A stretch of 36,930 nt of DNA from a bacterium UBA2219 (GTDB lineage: Bacteria > Desulfobacterota > Deferrimicrobia > Deferrimicrobiales > Deferrimicrobiaceae): the NCBI GenBank assembly GCA_002327765.1, contig DCUH01000081.1:21097-58026 (forward strand). The letters are read 5' to 3'. Both the position numbers and the translations under genes were made by a program. Below, piece by piece: positions 16,671 to 24,466 of this stretch. Numbering within the stretch: the first letter of the stretch is position 1; the number at the start of each line of letters is the position of its first letter. Under the pieces are notes generated by a model that worked only from the letters and a program-made list of their open reading frames with translations, had not been told where the DNA came from and did no database searches.

Positions 16671-16716
16671 ACAGCATGTCCCATCATGCCGCAGGTAAAG
16701 GTCTTACTTGTTTATG
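16658..16716 (+). terminator. Expression-platform hairpin of the TerC riboswitch
   Basis: AAGACCTTTACCT (16658-16670) and AGGTAAAGGTCTT (16693-16705) form a perfect 13-bp stem, extended inside by GCATG/CATGC. It consumes the aptamer's P1 3' strand. The tail ACTTGTTTATG is only moderately T-rich, so termination may be weak; the ribosome site lies about 35 bases downstream and is not within the stem. Confidence 0.75.
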
Positions 16717-16755
16717 ACCTGCGGAAAAATTCGGGAGCTTCAAGGAGGAGCCGGA

Positions 16756-17490
16756 ATGATCGACCTGGGTTGGCTGGGGCACATCGCGTTCAGCTGGGAA
16801 TTCCTCGTGGCCGTGATCAGCATCGTCCTCATCGACCTGGTGCTGGCCGGCGACAACGCCGTGGTCATCGCCATGGCGGTCAAGAACCTTCACGGCAAGG
16901 AACGCAAGCTGGGGATCATCCTCGGGTCCGCCGGCGCCGTCCTCGTCCGGGTAATTTGCACCTTCTTCGTCGCCATGCTCCTGAACATGTCCTTCGTCAA
17001 GCTGGTCGGGGGGCTGGTCATCTTCTGGATCGCCGTCAAGCTGCTGACCGAAGGCACCAAGGACGAATCGCACGCCGCCAAGGAGGCCACTACCCTTTGG
17101 GGCGCGCTCTGGGTCATCATCGTCGCGGACCTGAGCATGGGCATCGACAACATGCTGGCCGTCGGGGCTGCGAGCCACGGCAACCTGTTCCTGCTCCTGT
17201 TCGGCCTGATCCTCTCCATCCCGATGGTCGTGCTCCTCAGCACCTGGCTCGCCGCCATCATGGACCGCTACCCGATCATCCTGTGGATCGGCGCGGCGGT
17301 GCTGGGCAAGGTGGGCGGCCAGATGGTCGTCACCGACCCGTGGGTCAAGGGGCTGTTCGCCGTTCCCAAGTGGGGCGAGTACGCCGCCATGGCGATCGGC
17401 GTGGTTTTCGTGGTCCTCTTCAGCAAGTGGCTCATCTCCAGGCGCAGGGACAAGGCGGTCCTGGCGCCGGCGGCCGTGGTCAAGAGCTGA
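16756..17490 (+). CDS. TerC-family integral membrane protein, putative Mn exporter
   Basis: 244 residues from ATG 16756 (AAGGAGGAGC seven bases upstream). There are about seven membrane segments. The family blocks IDLVLAGDNAVVIAMAVKNL (about 29-48) and VADLSMGIDNMLAVGAASHG (about 122-141) each hold conserved Asp and Asn in the membrane. It is of the short TerC (YjbE/YkoY-like) type, without CBS domains. Members exported with Mn riboswitches act in Mn2+ efflux or in metalation of exported enzymes. The riboswitch upstream supports Mn rather than tellurite as the relevant ion. A terminator follows at 17518. Confidence 0.9.
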   Translation: MIDLGWLGHIAFSWEFLVAVISIVLIDLVLAGDNAVVIAMAVKNLHGKERKLGIILGSAGAVLVRVICTFFVAMLLNMSFVKLVGGLVIFWIAVKLLTEGTKDESHAAKEATTLWGALWVIIVADLSMGIDNMLAVGAASHGNLFLLLFGLILSIPMVVLLSTWLAAIMDRYPIILWIGAAVLGKVGGQMVVTDPWVKGLFAVPKWGEYAAMAIGVVFVVLFSKWLISRRRDKAVLAPAAVVKS

Positions 17491-17517
17491 TCCCGGCCCG
17501 GACGGCGGGGGAAACGG

Positions 17518-17554
17518 AAGGGGAGTCCGGCGCGGGCCGGGCTCCCCTTGTTTT
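17518..17554 (+). terminator. Terminator after the TerC-like gene
   Basis: AAGGGGAG and CTCCCCTT, extended by CCGGC/GCCGG inside, form a long hairpin (17518-17549) followed by GTTTT. Confidence 0.8.
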
Positions 17555-17848
17555 CACGGGTTCGGGCCCCGCCCGGGGCGGCCGGCCCGCATGGGCTATC
17601 GGGCCCGCACGGGCGAAAGCTTCCACTCGACGTTGTTGATCTCCCGCCATTCTGATATGGAAGGTTTCCCGGCCGCCGGTTGTTTCGCCGCGGAGGCGAA
17701 AAAGTCTTTTCTTGCGCCGGTACCGACAATGTATACTGATTCCGTTACGGTTAATCTTCCCGCAGGAGCGACTTCTATCGGATAGCTATTGGGTACCTCT
17801 CAATTCAACCCATCAGCCATCTGTACGAACTGACTGACGGAGGGAGAG
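17555..17848. other. Intergenic region before the decaheme cytochrome
   Basis: No credible gene. It is more AT-rich toward the right. It holds a short hairpin TTTCGCC/GGCGAAA (17683-17701) followed by T-rich sequence, a possible -10 element TATACT at 17732-17737 without a good -35, and the ribosome site GGAGGGAGAG just before ATG 17849. If TATACT is used, the leader is about 105 bases. I checked by eye for a GEMM (c-di-GMP) riboswitch, common before Geobacter cytochromes, and did not see one. Confidence 0.4.
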
Positions 17849-20266
17849 ATGAGAAGGTCACTGGTCCCGTTCGCGGTTCTTGCCTTCCTGGCTCAAGCGA
17901 TTCTCTTTGGTTGCAGCGGGGACGACGGGAGTACGGGGCCGGCGGGCACCCCCGGCACCCCGGGCACTCCCGGGGCGGGCGCCACCGCCCAGGAAACCTG
18001 CGTGCTTTGCCATGCCTCGACGCAGGAGGCCAACGCCTCCGCCCTGCATCGGCTCGACGCGACGACCGGCGAGCGGATCCCTCCGGGCACGATCACCGTC
18101 ACGGTCAACAGCGTCACGTTCGGCAACCCCGATGCGAACGACAACGTCCCCGTCACGGTGAACTTCACCTTCGCCGCGACCGACATCAACGGGGATCCCA
18201 TCCCCGGCATCGACCTGCGCACCGCCTCGGGCAGCTCGCTTTCCTACCTGCGGTTCACCCTGGCCAAGCTCGTGCCCGGCGCGAACGGGGACATGGACAG
18301 CTGGTGGGTGTTCACGCACCGGCCCGGGCAAAGCGGCAGCGGGCCGTATTACGAGAACCGCGCCTCGGGGATTTCCGGGGACCCCGCAGCCGGCACATAC
18401 CAGTACGTCTTCCCGGCCGGCTCCGTCCGGGCCTCCGACGGCTTCGACGACAACACGGTGGTGCGGGCGCTCGTCGAGGTCCGGTCGCTCCCGATCTCCC
18501 TCTTCACCCCCGACCCGTTCTATGACACGGGCGCCCGGAGGCCGATCGGCATCGGCGTGCTCGACCGGGTGGTGCCCGTCGGCGGAGGGGCTGGGACGGT
18601 TCCGACCGCGGCGTACCCGAAGAAGGTCACCGTGAGCACGACGGCCTGCAACGCGTGCCACGACCAGCTGGCGATCCACGGCGGCTCGCGCCGCGAATAC
18701 ACGCATTGCCAGGCGTGCCATAACCCGCGCCTCGAGGCGCTCGGGTGGGACAACTCGGACCTCATGAACATGGTCCACAAGATCCACAACCACCAGATGG
18801 AGGGTGCGCAGAACCTCGGCGAGCTGGGCGACTTCAGCGAGGTGACCTACCCGCAGGACATCCGCAACTGCACTCGGTGCCACCAGGGGACCGCCGCGGA
18901 CAACACCTACGACAACTGGAAGAACCGCCCCACCAAGGAAGCGTGCGGATCGTGCCACATCGACGTCTATTTCGGGCCGGCGGGCACGCTTCCCGCCGGG
19001 AAGGTCCAGCACCCGCTGGTGCAGAACCCGTCGAACGCTTCGTGCGTCACCTGCCATCCCGCGACCGGGGCTCCGTCCTCGGGAGACGGGTTGTCGATCA
19101 CGGACGCGCACGCCACGGAGAACTCGACGCCAAACAACCCGCAATTGCCGGGGACGCTCGCCAACTTCGAGTACGGGCTCGACGAGGTCACGGTCAACGC
19201 CTCCAACGTGGCGACGATCAAGTTCTGGATCAAGAAGGACGGCGCCTACGTCAACCTGGGCACCAGCACGATCGGGCGGCCGGACGGCTTCACCGGCGGC
19301 CCGTCGTTCCTGTTCGCCTACGCCTTGCCGCAGGACGGCATCTCCGCCCCCGCGGACTACAACAACCTCGGGAGGGCGGCCGGCCAGCCGCAGAGCCTGA
19401 GCATCGTCGGCCTGCCGATCGTGGCCAAGAACGCGGACAACTCGCAGTACACTGTGCAGCGGGCCAACGCCTTCCCGGCCGGGGCCACCATGCGGGCGGT
19501 CGCCCTCCAGGGCTACTTCACCCAGACCTCCGGTGGGACCGGCCTCGACAACGTCGGGCGCCACACCTTCTCCGTCCACAAGCCCGTGACCGGGGACGCG
19601 GTCCGGCGGGTCGCCGTAGAGAGCGGCTACTCGGGCGGGCAGCCGACCGGCTGCCTGCAGTGCCACGAGATCTTCGAGGGGCACGGCGGCAACCGCGTCA
19701 GCAACGCCCAGGTCTGCGTGATGTGCCACAATCCGAACCTGTCCACCAGCGCCCGCACCATAACGACCACGCCGATCAATCCCGACATCGTGGCGCTGTT
19801 CGGGAGCAACCCGCTCCTGTACCCGGAGGTCCCCAACAACTTCAAGGAGCTGATCCACGGCCTGCACGGTGCGTCCAAGCGGACGACGGACTTCGTGGAC
19901 ATCCGCAACCGCCTGGACGGCGTCCTTCTCCGCGGTGACGAGATCACCTACCCGGGCGACGTCTCCCGGTGCGGCAAGTGCCACCTGAACAACCTGTACC
20001 AGGCGGTCGAGACGACCAACCGGCTGGTCTCGATCGCGAAGACGACGACCGGGAACGCGTCCGAAACCGCCGCGCAGATCAACGAAGCGCGGAACACGGT
20101 TCCGAACGCCACGGACGAGGTGATCACTCCTGCGACGTCCGCCTGCGGCCATTGCCACGATTCGGAACAGGCGCGTAGCCACTTCGTGCTCAACGGTGGA
20201 AAGATCCGGTCGCCCCGTTCGGAGGCGACCGCAACGCCGCCCAGCCTCAACCGGCTGGGTCCGTAG
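17849..20266 (+). CDS. OmcA/MtrC-family decaheme c-type cytochrome, lipoprotein
   Basis: 805 residues with a lipoprotein signal (ILFGC, Cys22). A collagen-like linker with GxP/GxA triplets (about 27-44) follows. Exactly ten CxxCH motifs: one at 51-55 (CVLCH), then CNACH, CQACH, CTRCH, CGSCH and CVTCH as a central group, and CLQCH, CVMCH, CGKCH and CGHCH near the C-terminus. Heme-poor beta-rich stretches alternate with the heme groups, as in MtrC/OmcA. It is probably anchored outside on the outer membrane and passes electrons to minerals, electrodes or other extracellular acceptors. It converges on, and overlaps by 20 bases, the lnt gene of the adjacent porin-cytochrome operon, which suggests that they form one functional locus. 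Confidence 0.93.
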   Translation: MRRSLVPFAVLAFLAQAILFGCSGDDGSTGPAGTPGTPGTPGAGATAQETCVLCHASTQEANASALHRLDATTGERIPPGTITVTVNSVTFGNPDANDNVPVTVNFTFAATDINGDPIPGIDLRTASGSSLSYLRFTLAKLVPGANGDMDSWWVFTHRPGQSGSGPYYENRASGISGDPAAGTYQYVFPAGSVRASDGFDDNTVVRALVEVRSLPISLFTPDPFYDTGARRPIGIGVLDRVVPVGGGAGTVPTAAYPKKVTVSTTACNACHDQLAIHGGSRREYTHCQACHNPRLEALGWDNSDLMNMVHKIHNHQMEGAQNLGELGDFSEVTYPQDIRNCTRCHQGTAADNTYDNWKNRPTKEACGSCHIDVYFGPAGTLPAGKVQHPLVQNPSNASCVTCHPATGAPSSGDGLSITDAHATENSTPNNPQLPGTLANFEYGLDEVTVNASNVATIKFWIKKDGAYVNLGTSTIGRPDGFTGGPSFLFAYALPQDGISAPADYNNLGRAAGQPQSLSIVGLPIVAKNADNSQYTVQRANAFPAGATMRAVALQGYFTQTSGGTGLDNVGRHTFSVHKPVTGDAVRRVAVESGYSGGQPTGCLQCHEIFEGHGGNRVSNAQVCVMCHNPNLSTSARTITTTPINPDIVALFGSNPLLYPEVPNNFKELIHGLHGASKRTTDFVDIRNRLDGVLLRGDEITYPGDVSRCGKCHLNNLYQAVETTNRLVSIAKTTTGNASETAAQINEARNTVPNATDEVITPATSACGHCHDSEQARSHFVLNGGKIRSPRSEATATPPSLNRLGP

Positions 20267-21665
20267 CGGGGAAGGGGGCCTTCCGGCCCGCGAGAAGGAT
20301 ACACGCGATCGCCAGCCAGGGGACGGCGGGCACGAGGCGGTATCCGTAAGACTGGTAGAAGGTGGGTCCCGGCTCCCTTCGGAACGGGACCTCGTAGAGG
20401 TGGACCCATTCGACGCCCTGCGGCGAGACGGCGAGAAAGCTGCCGCCCGCCGCCATGGCGGCGGTGATGCCGGTGTTGGTGGCCCGGAGGATCGGACGGC
20501 GGAACTCGATCCCCCGGGCCATCGTCATATAGAGATGCTGGCGCGGCTCGGCCCACGTTCCGAACCAGGAGTCGTTGGTGACGTTGACGAAGAGCTGTGC
20601 TCTTCGCGCCGCAAGCTCCCTCGAAATGCCCGGAAACAGCCCCTCGTAGCAGATCTGCGGGCCGATCCGGATCCCCGACAGCCGGCGTATGCCGGGCCCG
20701 GGGCCCGGGGCGAAATCGCCCGACCGGGGAAGGAGCCGCCGGATTCCGGGGAACGCGCCCGCCAGCGGGAGCCGCTCCCCGAACGGCAGGAGGCGGGTCT
20801 TGTCGTACCGCCGGTCGGCGAGCCCGCCGTCGGGGCCCAGGAACGCCATCGAGTTCGTCCGTCGTCCTCCGCCAGCTTCCGCGCCCGGGGCTCCGGTCAC
20901 AAGCGGCAGGGCATGGCCGCGCAGGAACTCCCGCAGGACCAGGGCGAGCCCCCGCCCCGCCGCCCCCTCCTCCAACGGCTCGGGATAGGCCGTCTCGGGC
21001 CATACCGCGAAATCGGGCGACCTGCCCGCTTCGGACAGCCCTTGCCGGGTCAGCCGCAGGTACCGTTTCAGGACCGCGATCCGCGCGTCTTCGCCCGATT
21101 CCGCGGCCGCCTTCTCGAAGCTCGCGACGTTCCCCTGGACGACCAGGATCCTCGCCGTCGCGTCCGGAGGGGAAAGGATTGCCGCCGCCAGCCGTCCCGC
21201 ACCGTTCATCAGGAGTAAGAATCCCGCCGCCCCAGCCAGGAGAAACGCCCCGGCCCGCTCCCGCCGGCGCTCCCAGGCGGCCAGAAGGGCCAGGTTGAGG
21301 AGCAGCGTGAGGAGTCCCAGCCCCCCGAAACCGACGAACTCCGCGAGCTGGAACACCGGAAGTCCCGCGGCGAGCCACGGGTACCCGAGGTTCCACGGGA
21401 ACAGCATGGGAACGGACTCCCAGCAGGCCGCCGTGAGGAAGGGGAGAAGGGCCCGCTGCGCCCCCGGCGACAGGCGGAGCCGGTCTCTCGCGACGGCGAA
21501 AAGGAGCCCCGCCAGGACGAGGAACAGGTGGCCGGACGCGGCGAAGAGCGCGAGGGCCGCCGCCCCGGCCGCCCAGGGAAGCCCGCCGAAGTCGTGGACC
21601 GTGCGGGGGATCCAGTGGAAGGCGATCCCGCAGAGGACGAACTGCGCCAGCCAGGAGCCGAACAA
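20247..21665 (-). CDS. lnt: Apolipoprotein N-acyltransferase (start uncertain)
   Basis: Residues visible from TTG 21665 give 472 codons: a membrane N-terminal half and a C-terminal nitrilase domain with the catalytic Glu (VWPETAYPE), Lys (YDKTRLLPFGE) and Cys (ICYEGLFPG). Lnt adds the third acyl chain to lipoproteins at the outer face of the inner membrane. Homology continues upstream of 21665: in the same frame LLTGFLVATSYIPFPPWAVL is the usual first membrane segment of Lnt, encoded at about 21750-21810. No in-frame ATG, GTG or TTG is found for that part, so either a CTG start is used or a single-base shift is present after METASRKKG (from about 21834). It ends the operon of lipoprotein cytochromes; the gap to the upstream gene would be small or absent with the longer N-terminus. 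Confidence 0.88.
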   Translation of the reverse strand: MFGSWLAQFVLCGIAFHWIPRTVHDFGGLPWAAGAAALALFAASGHLFLVLAGLLFAVARDRLRLSPGAQRALLPFLTAACWESVPMLFPWNLGYPWLAAGLPVFQLAEFVGFGGLGLLTLLLNLALLAAWERRRERAGAFLLAGAAGFLLLMNGAGRLAAAILSPPDATARILVVQGNVASFEKAAAESGEDARIAVLKRYLRLTRQGLSEAGRSPDFAVWPETAYPEPLEEGAAGRGLALVLREFLRGHALPLVTGAPGAEAGGGRRTNSMAFLGPDGGLADRRYDKTRLLPFGERLPLAGAFPGIRRLLPRSGDFAPGPGPGIRRLSGIRIGPQICYEGLFPGISRELAARRAQLFVNVTNDSWFGTWAEPRQHLYMTMARGIEFRRPILRATNTGITAAMAAGGSFLAVSPQGVEWVHLYEVPFRREPGPTFYQSYGYRLVPAVPWLAIACILLAGRKAPFPATDPAG

Positions 21666-21882
21666 AATCCTGCGGACGGAGGTCTCCCGCAGCCAGAAAC
21701 GCCACAGCGGCAGGAAGCAGAACAGGACGGCCCAGGGGGGGAAGGGGATGTAGCTGGTCGCGACCAGGAAGCCGGTCAGCAGCGGCAGCCGGAAGGAGGG
21801 CGCAAGGGGAACCCCTTCTTTCGGGACGCCGTTTCCATCCTCGGCCGGACCGCGGGGCGCGGCGGCGCACCCCGCGTCGAGG

Positions 21883-22593
21883 CTACGGTCCAGGAACGCC
21901 GCCGGAGACCTGGGTCTGCACGTAGAAGCCGTGGCACAGCGTGTTGTTGAAGCACCCGGGCGCGCTTCCCTCCGCCGCAGGCACGGGCGGGTGCCCCGCC
22001 GGGTTGAGCGGCGAGCCGGCCGAGTGGCATTGCGCGCAGACGACCGCGTTCCCCTCGTCCACGTCGTCGTGCGTCACGCCGCTGCCTCTCCAGGGGCCCT
22101 GCGCGTGGGGCGCGTTCACGGTGTGGCAGCCGAAGCACGACACGCCGGATCCGCCTCCCGAGAAGTTCGGCCCGTGGCAGATCTGGCAGGAGCGGAACCC
22201 GGAAGGCACGGGCACGCCCTTGGCCGCGGCCCCGTGGACGGGCGGCGTGCTCCAGGACGGGACGGGGCCGTGGTGGCATCCCGCCGCGTTCTGGAAGCAG
22301 GAACTCCCGGAGATCCCCCCGGAGAGATCCGCGCCGTGGCACTCCACGCAGGAGCTTTGCAGCCCGGAATCGATGAAGTCGAGCGTGGCCGTCCGGGCGT
22401 GCGCGCCGCCCGAAGGCAGGACGAGCCAGTTCGGGATCGACTGCCCGGAGACGTCGGTGTGGATCATCGGCTCGCCTGGCCCCTCGGGCGACCTGCCCGA
22501 GGAACATCCGGCGGCCAGCGCGGCCAGAAGGAACAGCGCCGCGATCGGAACAGGGCGCCTGGGGTATCGGCCGTTCCGGGGCGTCGACATCAT
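21883..22593 (-). CDS. Multiheme c-type cytochrome lipoprotein with CxxCH and longer CxnCH motifs
   Basis: 236 residues with a lipobox LAAGC (Cys30). Four canonical heme motifs: CVECH (82-86), CQICH (136-140), CFGCH (153-157) and CAQCH (186-190). Two longer ones are C-x6-CH (99-107) and C-x5-CH (214-221), giving up to six hemes if both are used. The repeated segment ChGxdxSGGxSGxSCxxCH resembles the Geobacter family that mixes CxxCH with longer CxnCH motifs. It lies between the pentaheme lipoprotein (37-base gap) and lnt. A periplasm-facing or outer-membrane electron carrier is likely. Incorporation of heme at the long motifs is inference. Confidence 0.85.
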   Translation of the reverse strand: MMSTPRNGRYPRRPVPIAALFLLAALAAGCSSGRSPEGPGEPMIHTDVSGQSIPNWLVLPSGGAHARTATLDFIDSGLQSSCVECHGADLSGGISGSSCFQNAAGCHHGPVPSWSTPPVHGAAAKGVPVPSGFRSCQICHGPNFSGGGSGVSCFGCHTVNAPHAQGPWRGSGVTHDDVDEGNAVVCAQCHSAGSPLNPAGHPPVPAAEGSAPGCFNNTLCHGFYVQTQVSGGVPGP

Positions 22594-22630
22594 CCGCTCC
22601 TCCTTCCGCCGGCTTTTCCGGCTGAAGTCC

Positions 22631-23101
22631 CTATCGGTGGCACTGCCGGCACTGCATGTTGTTCCGGTTCCCGTGGCACCGGAAGCAGGAACCCGGGTCG
22701 ATGCGCCCCTCGATTCGATGGGCGAAGAGGTAGTCCCCCCGGTGCGGGGCGCGCAGGTCGGGGCGGTCCGCCGTCCTGATGTTCGGCTTGAGCTGCTCTT
22801 TCCCGGCGTGGCACGCCTGGCAGTAGGCGGGCGGGTGGCAGGAGGAGCAGAGGTTCTGGCTCTGCCGGGTGTAGATGCCGTGCGACTCCACGAACGGCCG
22901 GGAGTGGCGGATGTTCGCGTACGGTTTCAGCGTCGTGGGGGAGTCTTTTTCGTGGCAATCGAGGCATTCCACCCGCCCCGCCGGCATTTCCTCCGGGTGG
23001 GACGGCGGGACGGAGGGGGTTTTCGACACTGCGGAGCACCCGGCGGACAGGACGAGCAGGGCGACCCACGGAAGGATGTACCGGCAGGCGCGGCGCATCA
23101 T
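22631..23101 (-). CDS. Pentaheme c-type cytochrome lipoprotein
   Basis: 156 residues. The signal peptide ends LVLSAGC (Cys22 lipidated). Five CxxCH motifs: CLDCH (46-50), CSSCH (85-89), CQACH (94-98), CFRCH (139-143) and CRQCH (151-155), the last one residue from the end. His residues between them (RHSRPF, ESHGIY, APHRGDY, AHRIEG) are possible distal ligands. Its ATG overlaps the porin stop (TGATG), so porin and cytochrome are translated in step, which fits a physical complex. It is the best candidate for the periplasmic or in-barrel electron carrier of the conduit. Confidence 0.88.
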   Translation of the reverse strand: MMRRACRYILPWVALLVLSAGCSAVSKTPSVPPSHPEEMPAGRVECLDCHEKDSPTTLKPYANIRHSRPFVESHGIYTRQSQNLCSSCHPPAYCQACHAGKEQLKPNIRTADRPDLRAPHRGDYLFAHRIEGRIDPGSCFRCHGNRNNMQCRQCHR

Positions 23102-24414
23102 CACTTTTTCCCTCCAGTGCGGACGGCGAAGTCGTAGCTCAACCGGACCAGCCCCGTGAGGTCCTCCTCGAAGAGGGGGCTCTTCGTGTAGACGAGGGTC
23201 CCCGACAGTTGCAGCGCGGTGAAGATCTGGTACCCGGCCGTGGCGACCACCTGGTAGGTGTTCTGGTCGCCGGAAGCCGCCGCCCGGAAAACCTGGGCGA
23301 TGGCGTCCAGCGTCAGCCGGAGCTTGCCGGGGCTGTACGTGGCGAAGGCGCGGTACTCGCTGTAGTCGTTCTCCTTCCCGTCCGCGAAGGTTGCGGCGAC
23401 GGACCCTCCCGCGATGTCGCGCCCCTCGTTGAACAGGTACCGCAGACCGACTTCCCCGCGGTTGGCGTCCACCGCCTCCCCCCGGTCGTGGTGGATGTTC
23501 TTCCCGACGAGCTCGAGCGTCCACCGGGGGGTGAACCCCCAGGCCACCACGCCGAAGATCTTGCCGACCTTGTCGTTGTTGTCCGTGGAGGGTGGGCGGA
23601 ACGCCGGGTGCAGCGAGTACCGGAAGAGCCCTTCGTACGTGTAGTACTCGTAGCCGGCGGTCACGTCGATCGTGGAGCTCGGGACGTACCGCAGGGCGTA
23701 CCGCTGCGTCGCCATCTTCCCGGCGTCGTCGTCGTAGGCGGCCTCGCCGTTGAGCTCCACCCCCTTGTAGATCTGCATCCACAGGTCGCCGCCGATCAGC
23801 TCGCGGTCGGGGATATCTCCGGCCCCGTTCTCCTTGAGGTAGGAGAACCCGGCCTCGAGGAGACCGCTCCGGACGTAGAAGATTCGCCCGCCGTACAGCG
23901 CATCCCCGCGGTCCGCGTTATCCCATATCGGGTATTCCACCGGGATGCCCCCCCACAAGGCGATGCCCACGTTCCAGCGGCTCATCACCTTGAAGAACGC
24001 GCCGTCGATCGTGTCCGACGCGACGCCTTCCGTCAGGAAGAACCGCCCGAGCCGGGCCTGCCCGTTCCCTTCGGGGTGCAGGTATTCGAGATAGAGGCTG
24101 CTGATCTCGCCGGAGGCGCTGTCCGACCCGTAATCGTCGCCCAGGTCGAACCGCCCCCAGCCGGAGAAACGCAAGAAAACGGGTTTGCCGCCGATGTCCG
24201 ACGCGTCCGCCGACAGGTACTCGAACAGCGGGGCGTACCGCTCTTCCTTGCCTCCTGCGTATTCCCGCTCGAAGAGCAGCCCGTAGGTCCGGGACGAGAA
24301 GGTGAGCTCCGCCGACCCCGCGGGGGGCGAGTTCACGCAGAGGATGACGCTGGAGACGAGGAATGCGGGAAGCAGACGCTTGAGGAACGATGTTCCGACC
24401 GCCGGGTTTCCCAT
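23101..24414 (-). CDS. Outer-membrane beta-barrel porin of the cytochrome operon
   Basis: 437 residues with a signal peptide (LLPAFLVSSVILCVNSPPAGSA, cleavage near 35) and many amphipathic strands with alternating aromatic residues (SSLYLEYLHPEG, QRYALRYVPS, VTAGYEYYTYEG, AFATYSPGKLRLTLDAI). A barrel of about 18 or more strands is likely by length. The end LVRLSYDFAVRTGGKK resembles a final beta-signal followed by a short basic tail. It has no N-terminal CxxC as in MtrB. By position before a coupled pentaheme lipoprotein, it is probably the insulating sheath of a porin-cytochrome conduit, as in Geobacter Omb or Ext systems. I cannot assign it to a named one. Ribosome site AGGGGGGGG. Confidence 0.82.
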   Translation of the reverse strand: MGNPAVGTSFLKRLLPAFLVSSVILCVNSPPAGSAELTFSSRTYGLLFEREYAGGKEERYAPLFEYLSADASDIGGKPVFLRFSGWGRFDLGDDYGSDSASGEISSLYLEYLHPEGNGQARLGRFFLTEGVASDTIDGAFFKVMSRWNVGIALWGGIPVEYPIWDNADRGDALYGGRIFYVRSGLLEAGFSYLKENGAGDIPDRELIGGDLWMQIYKGVELNGEAAYDDDAGKMATQRYALRYVPSSTIDVTAGYEYYTYEGLFRYSLHPAFRPPSTDNNDKVGKIFGVVAWGFTPRWTLELVGKNIHHDRGEAVDANRGEVGLRYLFNEGRDIAGGSVAATFADGKENDYSEYRAFATYSPGKLRLTLDAIAQVFRAAASGDQNTYQVVATAGYQIFTALQLSGTLVYTKSPLFEEDLTGLVRLSYDFAVRTGGKK

Positions 24415-24466
24415 TCAGCCCCCCCCTTGAACCCGCTTGGAACGCACGTGGTCGCCGCCGATGCCG

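Noticed and set aside
17591..17785. A 64-codon open frame in the gap before the decaheme cytochrome
   Set aside because: No ribosome site, no domain, and it crosses a hairpin and the candidate promoter.
17555..17848. Possible GEMM (c-di-GMP) riboswitch before the cytochrome
   Set aside because: The conserved GEMM blocks and paired hairpins could not be found; only a short hairpin is present.
18000..20250. Long minus-strand open frame of 774 codons opposite the decaheme cytochrome
   Set aside because: It is the antisense of a gene with ten CxxCH motifs and has no start signal or domain.
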